The notes: a model not told the origin generated them from the sequence alone. Shown: positions 23,633 through 31,207, numbered from the stretch's first letter. The stretch is DNA of 31,263 nt from Sporomusaceae bacterium (GCA_022839045.1 JALHDI010000034.1:1-31263); one strand, 5' to 3'. Made by a program: numbers and translations.

Positions 23633-25005
23633 CTATTTTACGGCTGTGAGGCTGCCCTTCAGGACCCAGGTCTGGGCGGCGTCGATGGTCACCGCCACCA
23701 GATCGCCCGCCTGCTCGCGGCCGGTCCTGTCCCAGATGACGATCTTATTGGTGCGGGTCCGCCCCATCATTTTATTCGCGTCGTTTTTGCTTTCCCCTTC
23801 CACCAGCACCTCGGTTTCCGTGCCAACGAGCTCGCGGTTGACGGCCAGGCTGATATCGTTCTGCAGGTCCATGAGGCGTTTGAGGCGCTCTTTCTTGACC
23901 TCCAGGGGAATCTGGCCGGGCATACCGGCGGCCGGCGTGCCGGAACGCTGGGAGTACAGGAAGGTATATGCGGCGTCGAAGCGGATTTCTTCCACGAGGG
24001 CGAGCGTAGCCGCGAACATCTCGTCGGTCTCCCCCGGGAAGCCGACGATGATGTCGGTGGTGAGACTGGCGCCGGGGACGGCGGCGCGGATTTCGGCGAC
24101 GAGGCTGCGGTAGCCAGCGGCGGTGTAGCCGCGGTTCATCGCCTTCAGCACGGCGTCGCTGCCGGCCTGGACGGGCAGGTGGAAATGCTCGCAGATATGG
24201 CGGCTCCGGCTGATGGTGTCGATTACCTTGGCGTTCATATCGCGAGGGTGGGAGGTCATATAGCGGATGCGGGCGATGCCCGCCACCTTGTCGACGGCGG
24301 CCAGCAGGTCGGCGAAATCGGCGTGGCCGGGCTCATCCTTGCCGTAGGAATTGACGTTCTGTCCGAGGAGGGTGATCTCCCGGAAACCCTGGGCGGCGAG
24401 GTCGGCCGCCTCCCCCCCCACCTCGCCCACAGGGCGGCTGCGCTCGCGGCCGCGGACGTAGGGCACGATGCAGTAGGTGCAGAAGTTGTTGCAGCCGTAC
24501 ATTATCGGCAGCCAGGCGGCGATCTTGTTCTTGCGGATGGTGGGAACGCCGGGGGCGAGGCGCTCGGCCTGGTCCCACACCGCCAGCACCCGCCCGCGGG
24601 AATGGCCGATCTCGGTGATAAGCTCGCCGAGCTGGTGGATATTGTGAGTGCCGAGGACGAGGTCTACGTGAGGGGCGCGTTTGAACAGCTGACGAGGTCT
24701 ACGTGAGGGGCGCGTTTGAACAGCTTGTCCCGGTCCTTCTGGGCCATGCAGCCGGCCACGCCGATGATGAGGTTGGGATTGGCGACTTTCAGGCGCTTGA
24801 GCTCGCCGATTTTGCCGTGGATTTTCTTTTCGGCGCTCTCCCGCACGCAGCAGGTGTTTATCAGAATGACGTCGGCGACGTCCGGGCGGTCTGTCTCCTC
24901 GTAGCCGAGGGCCTTGAGCTGCCCGGCCAGGCGCTCGGTGTCGTTCTCATTCATCTGGCACCCGTATGTTATCGTATGATACCTTTTTTGCTCACTCTCG
25001 TTCAA
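23633..25005 (-). pseudogene. miaB: MiaB, tRNA methylthiotransferase, frameshifted by a 35-bp duplication
   Basis: MiaB is a radical-SAM enzyme that adds methylthio to i6A37 of tRNA. The 5' part (24664-25005) has the cluster cysteines in GCQMNE, INTCCVRE and GCMAQ. The 3' part (from about 24589 to the stop at 23633) has the radical-SAM motif CNNFCTYC and a C-terminal TRAM domain. A perfect 35-bp tandem duplication at 24656-24725 shifts the frame after HVDLV. Removing one copy restores a continuous 445-codon frame through LVLGTHNIHQL, the normal MiaB length. The start is taken as the TTG at 25005, preceded by AGGAG at 10 nt. A -10-like TATAAT lies at 25027-25032, but it would place the transcript start almost on the ribosome binding site. 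It is either a true mutation or an assembly error. Confidence 0.92.
24656..24725. repeat. Perfect 35-bp tandem duplication inside miaB
   Basis: 24656-24690 and 24691-24725 are identical. The bases just outside differ, so the unit is exactly 35 bp, which is not a multiple of three. Confidence 0.97.
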
Positions 25006-25199
25006 CCTGTCATCACTCCTGGGGCTATTATATCCTATATCCGTACGGGAAAACAAGGAAGCCGCGCCGGTGCCTTGGCGCGATGGTTAACTTTTTGAAT
25101 ATACCATGTATATGATAATCATAAAGAAAGTCGGCCTGAATTGTCGGCCTGTCGGTATACGGGAATTCGGCCCCCGCGTAAAGGAGAAGCGATGCGATC

Positions 25200-25451
25200 A
25201 TGGAGACCGTCCTGATATTCTGTTGCCTGATAATACTGCCGTTGACGGCTATCGCCGCTTATTACAGCTTCCGCTGCTGCAAACAGACCGAGAAGTCTCT
25301 GGCGGAGCTCAAGCAGACGGTGGAACAGCTTAACGCCAGGACCAATCTTTCGGCCCCGAAAGTACTGTTCGAAAAACAGATTTCCATCTCCCCCGACCGC
25401 CCTGTTTCCAGGCTCGACATCAACCTGGCCGGACAGTCGACGAAAAAATAG
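25200..25451 (+). CDS. Small single-pass membrane protein (83 aa)
   Basis: Begins with a hydrophobic segment (about residues 3-22), then CCKQTEKSLAELKQTVEQL, a short coiled coil, and a polar tail. No family recognised. The best ribosome binding site (GGAG at 25182-25185) is 14 nt from this ATG and 6 nt from another ATG at 25192 that encodes only seven residues, so the start is somewhat uncertain. Confidence 0.6.
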   Translation: METVLIFCCLIILPLTAIAAYYSFRCCKQTEKSLAELKQTVEQLNARTNLSAPKVLFEKQISISPDRPVSRLDINLAGQSTKK

Positions 25452-25545
25452 GCGGTTTTCTCAAGGCGCCGCGATTTGCGCATCTTTATGCAGGGGGAGA
25501 TTCGGAGCAATATTTTATTAAATAAAACCAAGGAGGTGAGCCTGG

Positions 25546-25860
25546 GTGTTCTATATCCTCAATTCCGCCAGCATCATCGTGCCTGCGGTCATCGCCAACG
25601 ACGAGATTTATCTCAACGGCACGTGCAATGGCTTCGACGACAACGTTATCTACGGGCAGATAGTCGACGGAGCTGATCCGGTGATCGGCGCGCTCGTACG
25701 CATAACCAACGTCACGACCGCGACGCTTGTGGGCCACACGTACTCGGGCTGCAACGGCAACTACATGTTCGCCATACCGGCCAGCAGCATAACAATCGGC
25801 GACGAGCTTCGCATCGAAATAGTCGGCTCCGGGCGTACGCCGGCTGCCTGCGCTTCCTAA
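25546..25860 (+). CDS. Small Ig-like/carboxypeptidase-regulatory-like protein, copy 1
   Basis: A 104-aa protein, almost wholly beta-rich. The core YGQIVDGADPVIGALVRITN and HTYSGCNGNYMFAIPAS resembles the carboxypeptidase-regulatory (transthyretin-like) fold. The C-terminus is RTPAACAS. It has two cysteines shared with its relatives (SGC-G and A-C), plus Cys in NGTCNG. There is no signal peptide, so how it would be exported is unclear. The GTG at 25546 has a strong AAGGAGGTGA upstream. Copies 2 and 3 lie downstream on the same strand. Function unknown; a surface or spore-coat role is a guess. Confidence 0.78.
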   Translation: MFYILNSASIIVPAVIANDEIYLNGTCNGFDDNVIYGQIVDGADPVIGALVRITNVTTATLVGHTYSGCNGNYMFAIPASSITIGDELRIEIVGSGRTPAACAS

Positions 25861-25967
25861 TATAAGTGAATCAAGCTTCGCCAAAGCCTCGGTCAGGACG
25901 GTACGGTGCCTGGGCATGCGGCCGCTGCGAAGCTCTACATAAATATTGATCAAAAGGTGAAGGCATT

Positions 25968-26471
25968 ATGAGAGATTCACGCCGCGGGCGCGAATTGCGA
26001 TCCTTCTTATCGGAACACCGTCATGTGCGGATAATGCTCGGCACCGTCGGAGGCTTCATTATCACCGGCACGCTTATCCGCTTCACACGCCGGACGATTA
26101 CCCTCGGGGACGCGCAAATCGTGTCGGCCGACGAGGAGCCCATAAACTTACATATTCTTGTCGAGCGTAAATGCAGTGTAATATTGTGGGGCCTGCCCGA
26201 GGAAAAAATTTTGCCGCACCAGCTTGTCCTTACCGGTCAGATATTCGACAGCGACACCAACACGACGGCCAGCGGCGCACTGGTGAAAGTGGTGCTTCAG
26301 CGGAGCGGCCGGCAGCCGCAGACTTTGGGCTTTACCTATAGCGGCTGCGACGGCTGGTATATGTTTCCCCTCAGGCGGGAGAAGGTTTTGCCCAACGACC
26401 GCATTCTGATCCAAATCGTCGGCCCTGATGACAGCCGTAAACCATCGGCCTGTTCCTCCCCACAGGTTTGA
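25968..26471 (+). CDS. Ig-like small protein, copy 2 with N-terminal extension
   Basis: A 167-aa protein whose C-terminal half matches copy 1 in layout (TGQIFDSDTNTTASGALVKVVL, FTYSGCDGWYMFPL, RKPSACSS). The N-terminal 80 residues are different and basic (MRDSRRGRELRSFLSEHRHVR). Both family cysteines are kept. The ATG at 25968 follows AAAAGGTGAAGG. Same unknown role as copy 1; it may bind a different partner through its N-terminus. Confidence 0.72.
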   Translation: MRDSRRGRELRSFLSEHRHVRIMLGTVGGFIITGTLIRFTRRTITLGDAQIVSADEEPINLHILVERKCSVILWGLPEEKILPHQLVLTGQIFDSDTNTTASGALVKVVLQRSGRQPQTLGFTYSGCDGWYMFPLRREKVLPNDRILIQIVGPDDSRKPSACSSPQV

Positions 26472-26595
26472 GATAAGTCACACAGCCCATTTCCCCTATA
26501 CCCTCCTTTCAGTATGCCAATGAACGAAGTATGTTTTGTAACCTTCTTCTGTAAACTTACATATGATGTACTGAAAACGAAGGGAGGTGATATGG

Positions 26596-26918
26596 ATGTT
26601 CTATATCCTCAACTCCGCCAGCACCACGGTTCCCGCAACCATTACCGACAGCGAGATCACCCTCGGCGGCACGAGCAACGGGTACGACGACGTAGAGCCA
26701 TCTACGGCCAGATCCTCGACGGGGCCGCCCCGGTGGTCGGCGCCCTCGTGCGTGTCACCAACGACACGACCTCGACAATCCTGGGTCATGCCTACTCCGG
26801 CTGCGACGGTAATTATATGCTGGCTGTTCCGGCGGGGAGCCTGACGGCGACAGACGTCATCCTGATCGAGGTAGTCGACACCGACCTCACGCGTACGCCG
26901 ACCGCCTGCGCAACGTAA
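26596..26918 (+). pseudogene. Ig-like small protein, copy 3, frameshifted
   Basis: Starts MFYILNSASTTVPA, nearly identical to copy 1, with AGGGAGGTGA before the ATG. After NGYDDVE the frame is lost and resumes one base out of phase as IYGQILDGAAPVVGALVRVTN, HAYSGCDGNYMLAVPAG and RTPTACAT. Comparison with copy 1 shows one base missing near 26692-26700. It is either a real frameshift or a sequencing error. With the base restored it would be about 107 aa. Confidence 0.85.
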
Positions 26919-26952
26919 TAAAGCCCGTGGACCGTATCCCCGTAAAAATACG

Positions 26953-26993
26953 AACACCGTTTCCGGTTACACGACAGGAAACGGTGTTTTTTT
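26953..26993 (+). terminator. Terminator after the Ig-like gene family
   Basis: AACACCGTTTCC/GGAAACGGTGTT perfect 12-bp stem with a 12-nt loop and a long T tract on the plus strand. Confidence 0.95.
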
Positions 26994-27005
26994 ATGGGCT
27001 CGCCC

Positions 27006-27593
27006 TCAGTCGAGCGGTACGGATAACCTTACGCCGATCCGCACCTTGCTGCTGCGGTCGGCGTCATAGCTTACCACCGGCCCGAGGTAGCCGGTACGTT
27101 TAAAAACCGTAACCCGCCGCAACAGGGCGACATCGGCCGCCTGGCGGTAGACCGTCACCTCCAGCAGCCGCTTTGGATAAGGCTTTATATCATAAACATT
27201 CAGATTCAGCGGTTTGTCGTGCGGCAGAGCATCAAGCTTCGGCGTCTCTTGCGGCGCTGCGGGGTCTGTTACGAGAACATAGCCGTCGCTTTTACGGGCG
27301 ATTATTTCCAGATCCTTTTTGACCGTTCCGCCCGTACTCGGCACTACCTCGTCCGGCGGCCGAGCCACCGCCTTTCCGACCATTTTCGCGGCTTCGGCCG
27401 CCTGTTTGTCGCCGAGCTTGATTCCCGCGCTATCCGCCGCTTCCTTCTGGCCGGCCGCAGTTTTGGCGGTATCCTGGCTTATTTGTCTCACCGCTTCCGG
27501 CTTCGCGAAATAATGCCAGGCAAAGATAATCGCCACGATCAGGGCGGCTACCACTATGATACGGCAATAAAAGCGGATCTCTTCCTTCCACAT
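27006..27593 (-). CDS. Membrane-anchored protein of unknown function
   Basis: A 195-aa protein with one N-terminal membrane segment (about residues 9-28). A charged helical stretch (QISQDTAKTAAGQKEAADSAG) follows, then a beta-rich C-terminal domain ending VRIGVRLSVPLD. No family recognised. It begins 10 nt after the 64-aa gene and belongs with the amidase to one group. Its anchor plus helical stalk recalls phage spanin-like proteins, but the similarity is only in layout. Confidence 0.7.
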   Translation of the reverse strand: MWKEEIRFYCRIIVVAALIVAIIFAWHYFAKPEAVRQISQDTAKTAAGQKEAADSAGIKLGDKQAAEAAKMVGKAVARPPDEVVPSTGGTVKKDLEIIARKSDGYVLVTDPAAPQETPKLDALPHDKPLNLNVYDIKPYPKRLLEVTVYRQAADVALLRRVTVFKRTGYLGPVVSYDADRSSKVRIGVRLSVPLD

Positions 27594-27603
27594 GGCCGTG
27601 CCG

Positions 27604-27798
27604 CTAGCCTGTCACAAACTTGTGGAGCATCCAGCCAGCCGCGACGCCGGCAAGAAAGGCGGCAACCAGCAAATTTCGCACCGTCGCGTTAAAAGCGGCG
27701 AAGTGCTCACGAATTTCCTTCTCCTGATTCTCGAGCCAGTCCGCCTTTCCGGACAGCACCTGACCGACGTGACGGAGCCAATCAGTCAACCATTTCAT
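27604..27798 (-). CDS. Small single-pass membrane protein, holin- or XhlA-like position
   Basis: A 64-aa protein. An amphipathic N-terminus (MKWLTDWLRHVGQ) and a helix (WLENQEKEIREHFAAFNATVR) are followed by one membrane segment near residues 42-60. This resembles XhlA-type haemolysin/holin helpers in outline. The ATG at 27798 has GGGAGGG upstream. Its place between an amidase and an anchored protein supports a lysis-type role; not proven. Confidence 0.65.
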   Translation of the reverse strand: MKWLTDWLRHVGQVLSGKADWLENQEKEIREHFAAFNATVRNLLVAAFLAGVAAGWMLHKFVTG

Positions 27799-27868
27799 AA
27801 TATCCCTCCCACCATATATTATGTTAAATCAACTTATTATGACATATAGCGGCAGCCAAACGGCCTTG

Positions 27869-28390
27869 TTATTCCTCGTACGGTCGCGCCGCCATATACG
27901 CGCCGGCCTTGGCGCGCAGGATGTCTCCCCCCGAACCCGGCGTCTGCCCGTCGGCCAGAAACCAGAGGTCCCAACGTTCGCAGGTCGTGGCCGGGCCGTA
28001 ACCGTCGATATCGGCCTGTTCGGCGTGAGTCCGTACGTGAGCATAGTCGCACGGTATACCGAGGCCCCGGCACAGTTCCCCCACAACGCAGGCCATCGTC
28101 TCGATCTGGGTCGTTGTTGGCGGTTCGCTTCCCAGGCTGTTGGTGTCGGCGAAGGCGCAACACAGCAGGCTGACGGCCACACTGCCGTTATTTTGATGCC
28201 AGGTATGGGCCAAGGTTGCCGTGAGATCGTCGACCGAGGCGTAGACGGTGCCGTCGGCGTCGATGTTAAAATGGTAGTCCGGAAAAGTCTGGCCGTAATG
28301 GCCGGCGGACCAGTGGAGAAAAACCCGGTCGACCCGTCCGGACGCCTCTTCGGCCATCGCCCGGACGGTTTCGAGTGTTACTGTGCGCAC
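27869..28390 (-). CDS. N-acetylmuramoyl-L-alanine amidase (Amidase_2 family)
   Basis: A 173-aa zinc amidase of the PGRP/T7-lysozyme type. FLHWSAGHYGQTFPDYHFNIDADG supplies the first zinc histidine and the substrate groove, and YAHVRTHAEQADIDGYGPATTCERWDLWFL the other zinc ligand region. It cuts the bond between MurNAc and L-Ala of peptidoglycan. It has no signal peptide or cell-wall-binding domain, as in phage endolysins that need a holin. The GTG start at 28390 has GGGAG upstream. Confidence 0.88.
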   Translation of the reverse strand: MRTVTLETVRAMAEEASGRVDRVFLHWSAGHYGQTFPDYHFNIDADGTVYASVDDLTATLAHTWHQNNGSVAVSLLCCAFADTNSLGSEPPTTTQIETMACVVGELCRGLGIPCDYAHVRTHAEQADIDGYGPATTCERWDLWFLADGQTPGSGGDILRAKAGAYMAARPYEE

Positions 28391-28518
28391 AATTCATCAC
28401 TCCCGTTTCTTTGGCTCGCCTGCGGTGAGGCTGTCGATGTATAATATGTCAATTCCTCTCCATGCCGCTCCTGTGTGTCCGGCGGCACCAGCGGCCGGGC
28501 GTTTTTCCCCAACGGCGG

Positions 28519-28549
28519 AAAATAAAAACACCCCGGGAAAACCCGAGGC
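28519..28549 (-). terminator. Terminator of the 120-aa gene
   Basis: CTCGGG/CCCGGG hairpin, then TGTTTTTATTTT on the minus strand, downstream of the 120-aa gene. A second hairpin (CTGCCGG/CCGGCAG) lies at about 28562-28582 without a T tract. Confidence 0.7.
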
Positions 28550-28582
28550 GCGGTTTATTTTGCTGCCGGTTTACCCGGCAGC

Positions 28583-28945
28583 TCACGACAGGCGTTCGAT
28601 GGCCCGGTCGAGAACGAAGACGATGTCGGAACGGGCGGCGTGGCGCGCCCTGAGTTTCGTGAGCTGACGCAGGACCGATTCCTTGGCCCGGTCGCGGGAG
28701 GGCATGTTGACCACTTCGTCCGGGGCCTTCTCCCCCAGTTTGGCGAGCAGGTCGATCTTGGCCCGGCTGGATAGCTGGCTGGGAGGCAAATTGAACAGGT
28801 GTTTCTCAAGATTTTTCTGGGCGGTCGGCAGGCTGCTGCCCAGATACAGGGCCGTGGTGCGGGGCGCTTTCTTCTCCTTGTCCCAGTAGGAAGAAACCAG
28901 GTATGCATAATACCGGTTGCTTAGTTTACGCCATGTGATATACAT
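28583..28945 (-). CDS. Conserved-looking protein of unknown function (120 aa)
   Basis: A basic protein, MYITWRKLSNRYYAYLVSSYWDKEKKAPRT and so on, with TALYLGSSLPTAQKNLEKHL, then a helical C-terminal half. The N-terminal pattern (aromatic-rich strand, charged turn, then YLG) recalls the first domain of IS1634-type transposases, but no catalytic domain follows. The ATG at 28945 has GAGGTGATT upstream, and its own terminator follows. A DNA-binding role is possible; family not identified. Confidence 0.65.
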   Translation of the reverse strand: MYITWRKLSNRYYAYLVSSYWDKEKKAPRTTALYLGSSLPTAQKNLEKHLFNLPPSQLSSRAKIDLLAKLGEKAPDEVVNMPSRDRAKESVLRQLTKLRARHAARSDIVFVLDRAIERLS

Positions 28946-29071
28946 AGTGGTAAATCACCTCGAAAACATTATTATGTTAGTAATAATATCAAAAAATGTT
29001 ATTACTATGATAGCACGAAATGTCAGGAGTTGGCAACGGGAATTACAGCGAAATTTGTTGCAGGATAAAAT

Positions 29072-29101
29072 AAAAAATCCATCCATGTCGGATGGTTTTT
29101 T
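29072..29101. terminator. Bidirectional terminator
   Basis: CCATCC/GGATGG stem (29079-29084 with 29090-29095), with A6 on the left and T6 on the right. It serves mainly to end the TauE-half operon on the minus strand. Confidence 0.8.
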
Positions 29102-29468
29102 ATTTTTTTGCTTTGGCGGCGACCATGCGGATGCCGGTATAGATGATGAATATGCCGAACAGCTTTTTCAAGTCGCTGCCGGGGATATACTGCACGAAGT
29201 TGGCGCTGATGAGCGCGCCGCTGACCGCTCCGAGAGCCAGCAGGCCGGCCGTGCGGTAGTCGACCATCTTGTCCTTGTGGAAGTGCCATAGGGCGACAAG
29301 CGCGGTGGGGATGATGACGAGCATCGAAATGCCCTGGGCGGTGTGCTGGGCGATGCCGAGGACGAAGACCATCAGCGGTACAAGGACGACGCCGCCGCCG
29401 ATGCCGAGCAGACCGCTCAGGCTGCCGACGGCGAAGCCCACGCCGACCAGTTTGATGGATGGATTCAC
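29100..29468 (-). CDS. TauE/SafE family half-permease, second of a pair
   Basis: A 122-aa membrane protein with about four membrane segments and the family motif GLLGIGGGVVLVPLM. Full TauE/SafE (DUF81) transporters are about 250 aa and have two such halves; this gene encodes one. The GTG start overlaps the stop of the upstream half (GTGA), so the two are made together and probably form a heterodimer. Sulphonate/sulphite or other organic anions are typical family substrates; the substrate here is unknown. Confidence 0.85.
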   Translation of the reverse strand: MNPSIKLVGVGFAVGSLSGLLGIGGGVVLVPLMVFVLGIAQHTAQGISMLVIIPTALVALWHFHKDKMVDYRTAGLLALGAVSGALISANFVQYIPGSDLKKLFGIFIIYTGIRMVAAKAKK

Positions 29469-29811
29469 ATCCGCGCGCCCGCCAAGATAAGCATTATTCC
29501 GAACAGCCGCTTGAGTTGGGCGGCGGGCAGTTTTTTCGCCAGGCGGGCGCCGACGGCCGCGCCGAGCATGCTGCCGACGACAAGGTTAAGGGTGATGCCG
29601 GGGTCGAGGTTGCCATGCCAGCCGTAGACAATGGCGCCGACCATGCCTGTCGGCACGACCACCGCCAGCGAGGTGGCCTGGGCGATATGCTGGGTAACGG
29701 CGAAATACGTGACCATGATCGGGACCATGAACACGCCGCCGCCGATGCCGAGCAGACCGCTCAGGCTGCCGACGGCGAAGCCCACGCCGACCAGTTTGAT
29801 GGATGGATTCA
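29389..29811. repeat. 79-bp identical direct repeat at the 5' ends of the two TauE halves
   Basis: 29389-29467 and 29733-29811 are identical over 79 bp, including third codon positions, while the rest of the two genes has diverged strongly. Offset 344 bp. Confidence 0.93.
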
Positions 29812-29812
29812 T
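29465..29812 (-). CDS. TauE/SafE family half-permease, first of a pair
   Basis: A 115-aa membrane protein with the same first 27 residues as the second half (MNPSIKLVGVGFAVGSLSGL and on through LLGIGGG), then diverging (VFMVPIMVTYFAVTQHIAQATSLAVVVPTG). About four membrane segments. The ATG at 29812 has GGGAG at about 10 nt. It is preceded by a structured non-coding segment. Together the pair would make one complete transporter. Confidence 0.85.
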   Translation of the reverse strand: MNPSIKLVGVGFAVGSLSGLLGIGGGVFMVPIMVTYFAVTQHIAQATSLAVVVPTGMVGAIVYGWHGNLDPGITLNLVVGSMLGAAVGARLAKKLPAAQLKRLFGIMLILAGARM

Positions 29813-29834
29813 CAGGGGAAGGCTCCCTTACCGT

Positions 29835-29965
29835 GGATTCGGCCGCATCGGGCCGTGGTGAAAACAATACTCTGAGTGCGCCGTTCTTGGTGCTTCAGCA
29901 CCTTAGAACGGCGGCCTGCCATTTGCGGGTACACCGCAGATGGTGGGTTATCAACGGCCGAAGCC
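29835..29965. ncRNA. Structured RNA element (three-stem junction), identity unknown
   Basis: A closing stem pairs 29835-29845 with 29955-29965 (GGATTCGGCCG with CGGCCGAAGCC, one mismatch). Inside are hairpin A (29879-29913, CGCCGTTCT/AGAACGGCG plus GGTGC/GCACC) and hairpin B (29919-29943, CCATTTGCGG/CCGCAGATGG). An unpaired stretch of about 33 nt lies on one side. It exactly fills the gap between the DUF3870 stop and the TauE ribosome binding site. On the minus strand it would be a leader or riboswitch for the TauE pair; on the plus strand its layout is somewhat like 6S RNA but shorter. I cannot match it to a known class. Confidence 0.42.
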
Positions 29966-30313
29966 TTAGTCGAGCATGGCCGGTAAGGCCCCCTCCTTGA
30001 AGCTCCGGTATTTGTCGAAGGCGATGCGCAGGGCGGTGATAATGGCTTTTTTCGCGCTGCCCTGATAGACCTGGTCGACCAAGCGGACGAGGGGCTCGGG
30101 GCCGTTCTTGAGCGACTGGCCGATGAGCGTCTCGGCCACATGTTTGCGAGCCACCTGAGTTGCCAGGGTGCAGTCGGCTTCCAGGATGGTTTCGGTTTCC
30201 ATGTCGACGAGGATAACAAGGCCGATAACCCGGTAGAGTTCGGTGGCGGTTATACCGGTGGGCAGTTTTGCATAGCCCGAGAACAGCACCCGTCGCCCTA
30301 TAGCTTTCGGCAA
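29966..30313 (-). CDS. DUF3870 domain protein
   Basis: About 115 aa. It has the family pattern FSGYAKLPTGITATELYRVIGLVILVD near the start, EADCTLATQVARKHV in the middle and YQGSAKKAIITALRIAFDKY near the end. Function unknown; often found beside metabolic or transport genes. The TTG at 30313 is preceded by GGGGGGAG at 4-5 nt and is preferred; another TTG at 30337 lies inside the end of the upstream gene's region. It follows the NTPase gene by 16 nt, so they are co-transcribed. Confidence 0.82.
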   Translation of the reverse strand: MPKAIGRRVLFSGYAKLPTGITATELYRVIGLVILVDMETETILEADCTLATQVARKHVAETLIGQSLKNGPEPLVRLVDQVYQGSAKKAIITALRIAFDKYRSFKEGALPAMLD

Positions 30314-30329
30314 GACGCTCCCCCCTTTA

Positions 30330-31160
30330 TTAATCAATGCTTAGGCGCCGCACTTCGATATTGACGTCTCTGACCATCATGCCGGTCATATATTCGACCA
30401 TATTCTTGATGCGCTGCTGGGCGTTCACGAGGATGTCCCTGAGCGGCAGCCCGTACTTAATAGTTACGTCTAAGGATATGGAAATCCCTTTTTCCCGGTC
30501 CTGAGAATTTTTAATGTTGACCTGGCCGGTGCGGGTTATCGACAGATCGCTGGTCGCTACGTTATCGACGATGGCGGCGATCGCGGCGTCGGCGATGAAC
30601 AATTTGCCGTAATAACTGAAGGTCGGGCGGACGATCGATTTTTCGCCGAGCTTGCGGCGCTTCGCCGCCGACTGTGGCTTTTTGAAGAATATCTCCAGCG
30701 GGTCGATGAGGTAGCCTGAAAAATAGGGCTTGAGCTCGATTGTCGGCACGGGGATGATGTGGCGGCCCTCTTTCGCCCTGCTCTCCCGCGCTTTGGCGAT
30801 CTCGTGTTTGCTGGCGATGTCTTCGATGTTGATGACTTTGCCGACCGGCGGCAGATGGAGAGTATCGACAATTTTATTGACCATGTTGCGGGAGGTGCCG
30901 AGGATCAGCAGCCGTTTGGGGCGGATGGATTCAATACCCTTGCGCACTTCTTCGGCGTGGTCGGGCTCCATGAAAATCGCGCGCTTGACGGCGCGGATCT
31001 TGCTCGGTTCCTTTTTGGCCGAGCGGCCGGCGATGATCTTGCTGTCCTTGATGAGCAGGCCGTCGTCGATGATGCCGTCAACGTTATGGTCGTGAGCGAC
31101 AATCAACGCGCGATGGCTTTTGCCGGTCCCGCTCGGGCCTACTAACGCGATGACCTCCAT
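30330..31160 (-). CDS. P-loop NTPase with C-terminal Asp23/Gls24-like domain
   Basis: A 276-aa protein. The N-terminal P-loop is GPSGTGKSHRA (8-18). An NTPase-like core follows with DGIIDDGLLI and RLLILGTSRNMVNKI (a Walker-B-like strand). A basic linker (KPQSAAKRRKLGEK) leads to a C-terminal region of about 100 residues resembling Asp23/Gls24 proteins (ADAAIAAIVDNVA, ISLDVTIKYGLPLRDILVNAQQRIKNMVEYMTGMMVRDVNIEV). Asp23 proteins are envelope-stress or membrane-associated factors. The ATG at 31160 has AAGGAGG upstream. It probably heads the NTPase-DUF3870-TauE run. Function unknown. Confidence 0.82.
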   Translation of the reverse strand: MEVIALVGPSGTGKSHRALIVAHDHNVDGIIDDGLLIKDSKIIAGRSAKKEPSKIRAVKRAIFMEPDHAEEVRKGIESIRPKRLLILGTSRNMVNKIVDTLHLPPVGKVINIEDIASKHEIAKARESRAKEGRHIIPVPTIELKPYFSGYLIDPLEIFFKKPQSAAKRRKLGEKSIVRPTFSYYGKLFIADAAIAAIVDNVATSDLSITRTGQVNIKNSQDREKGISISLDVTIKYGLPLRDILVNAQQRIKNMVEYMTGMMVRDVNIEVRRLSID

Positions 31161-31207
31161 ATGGCGGCCTCCTTAATCGGCTGGCAACATTAATTTGCCT
31201 GCTCATA

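Noticed and set aside
25131..25156. Short direct repeat GTCGGCCTG before the 83-aa gene
   Set aside because: Only two 9-bp copies; too short to mean more than chance in GC-rich DNA.
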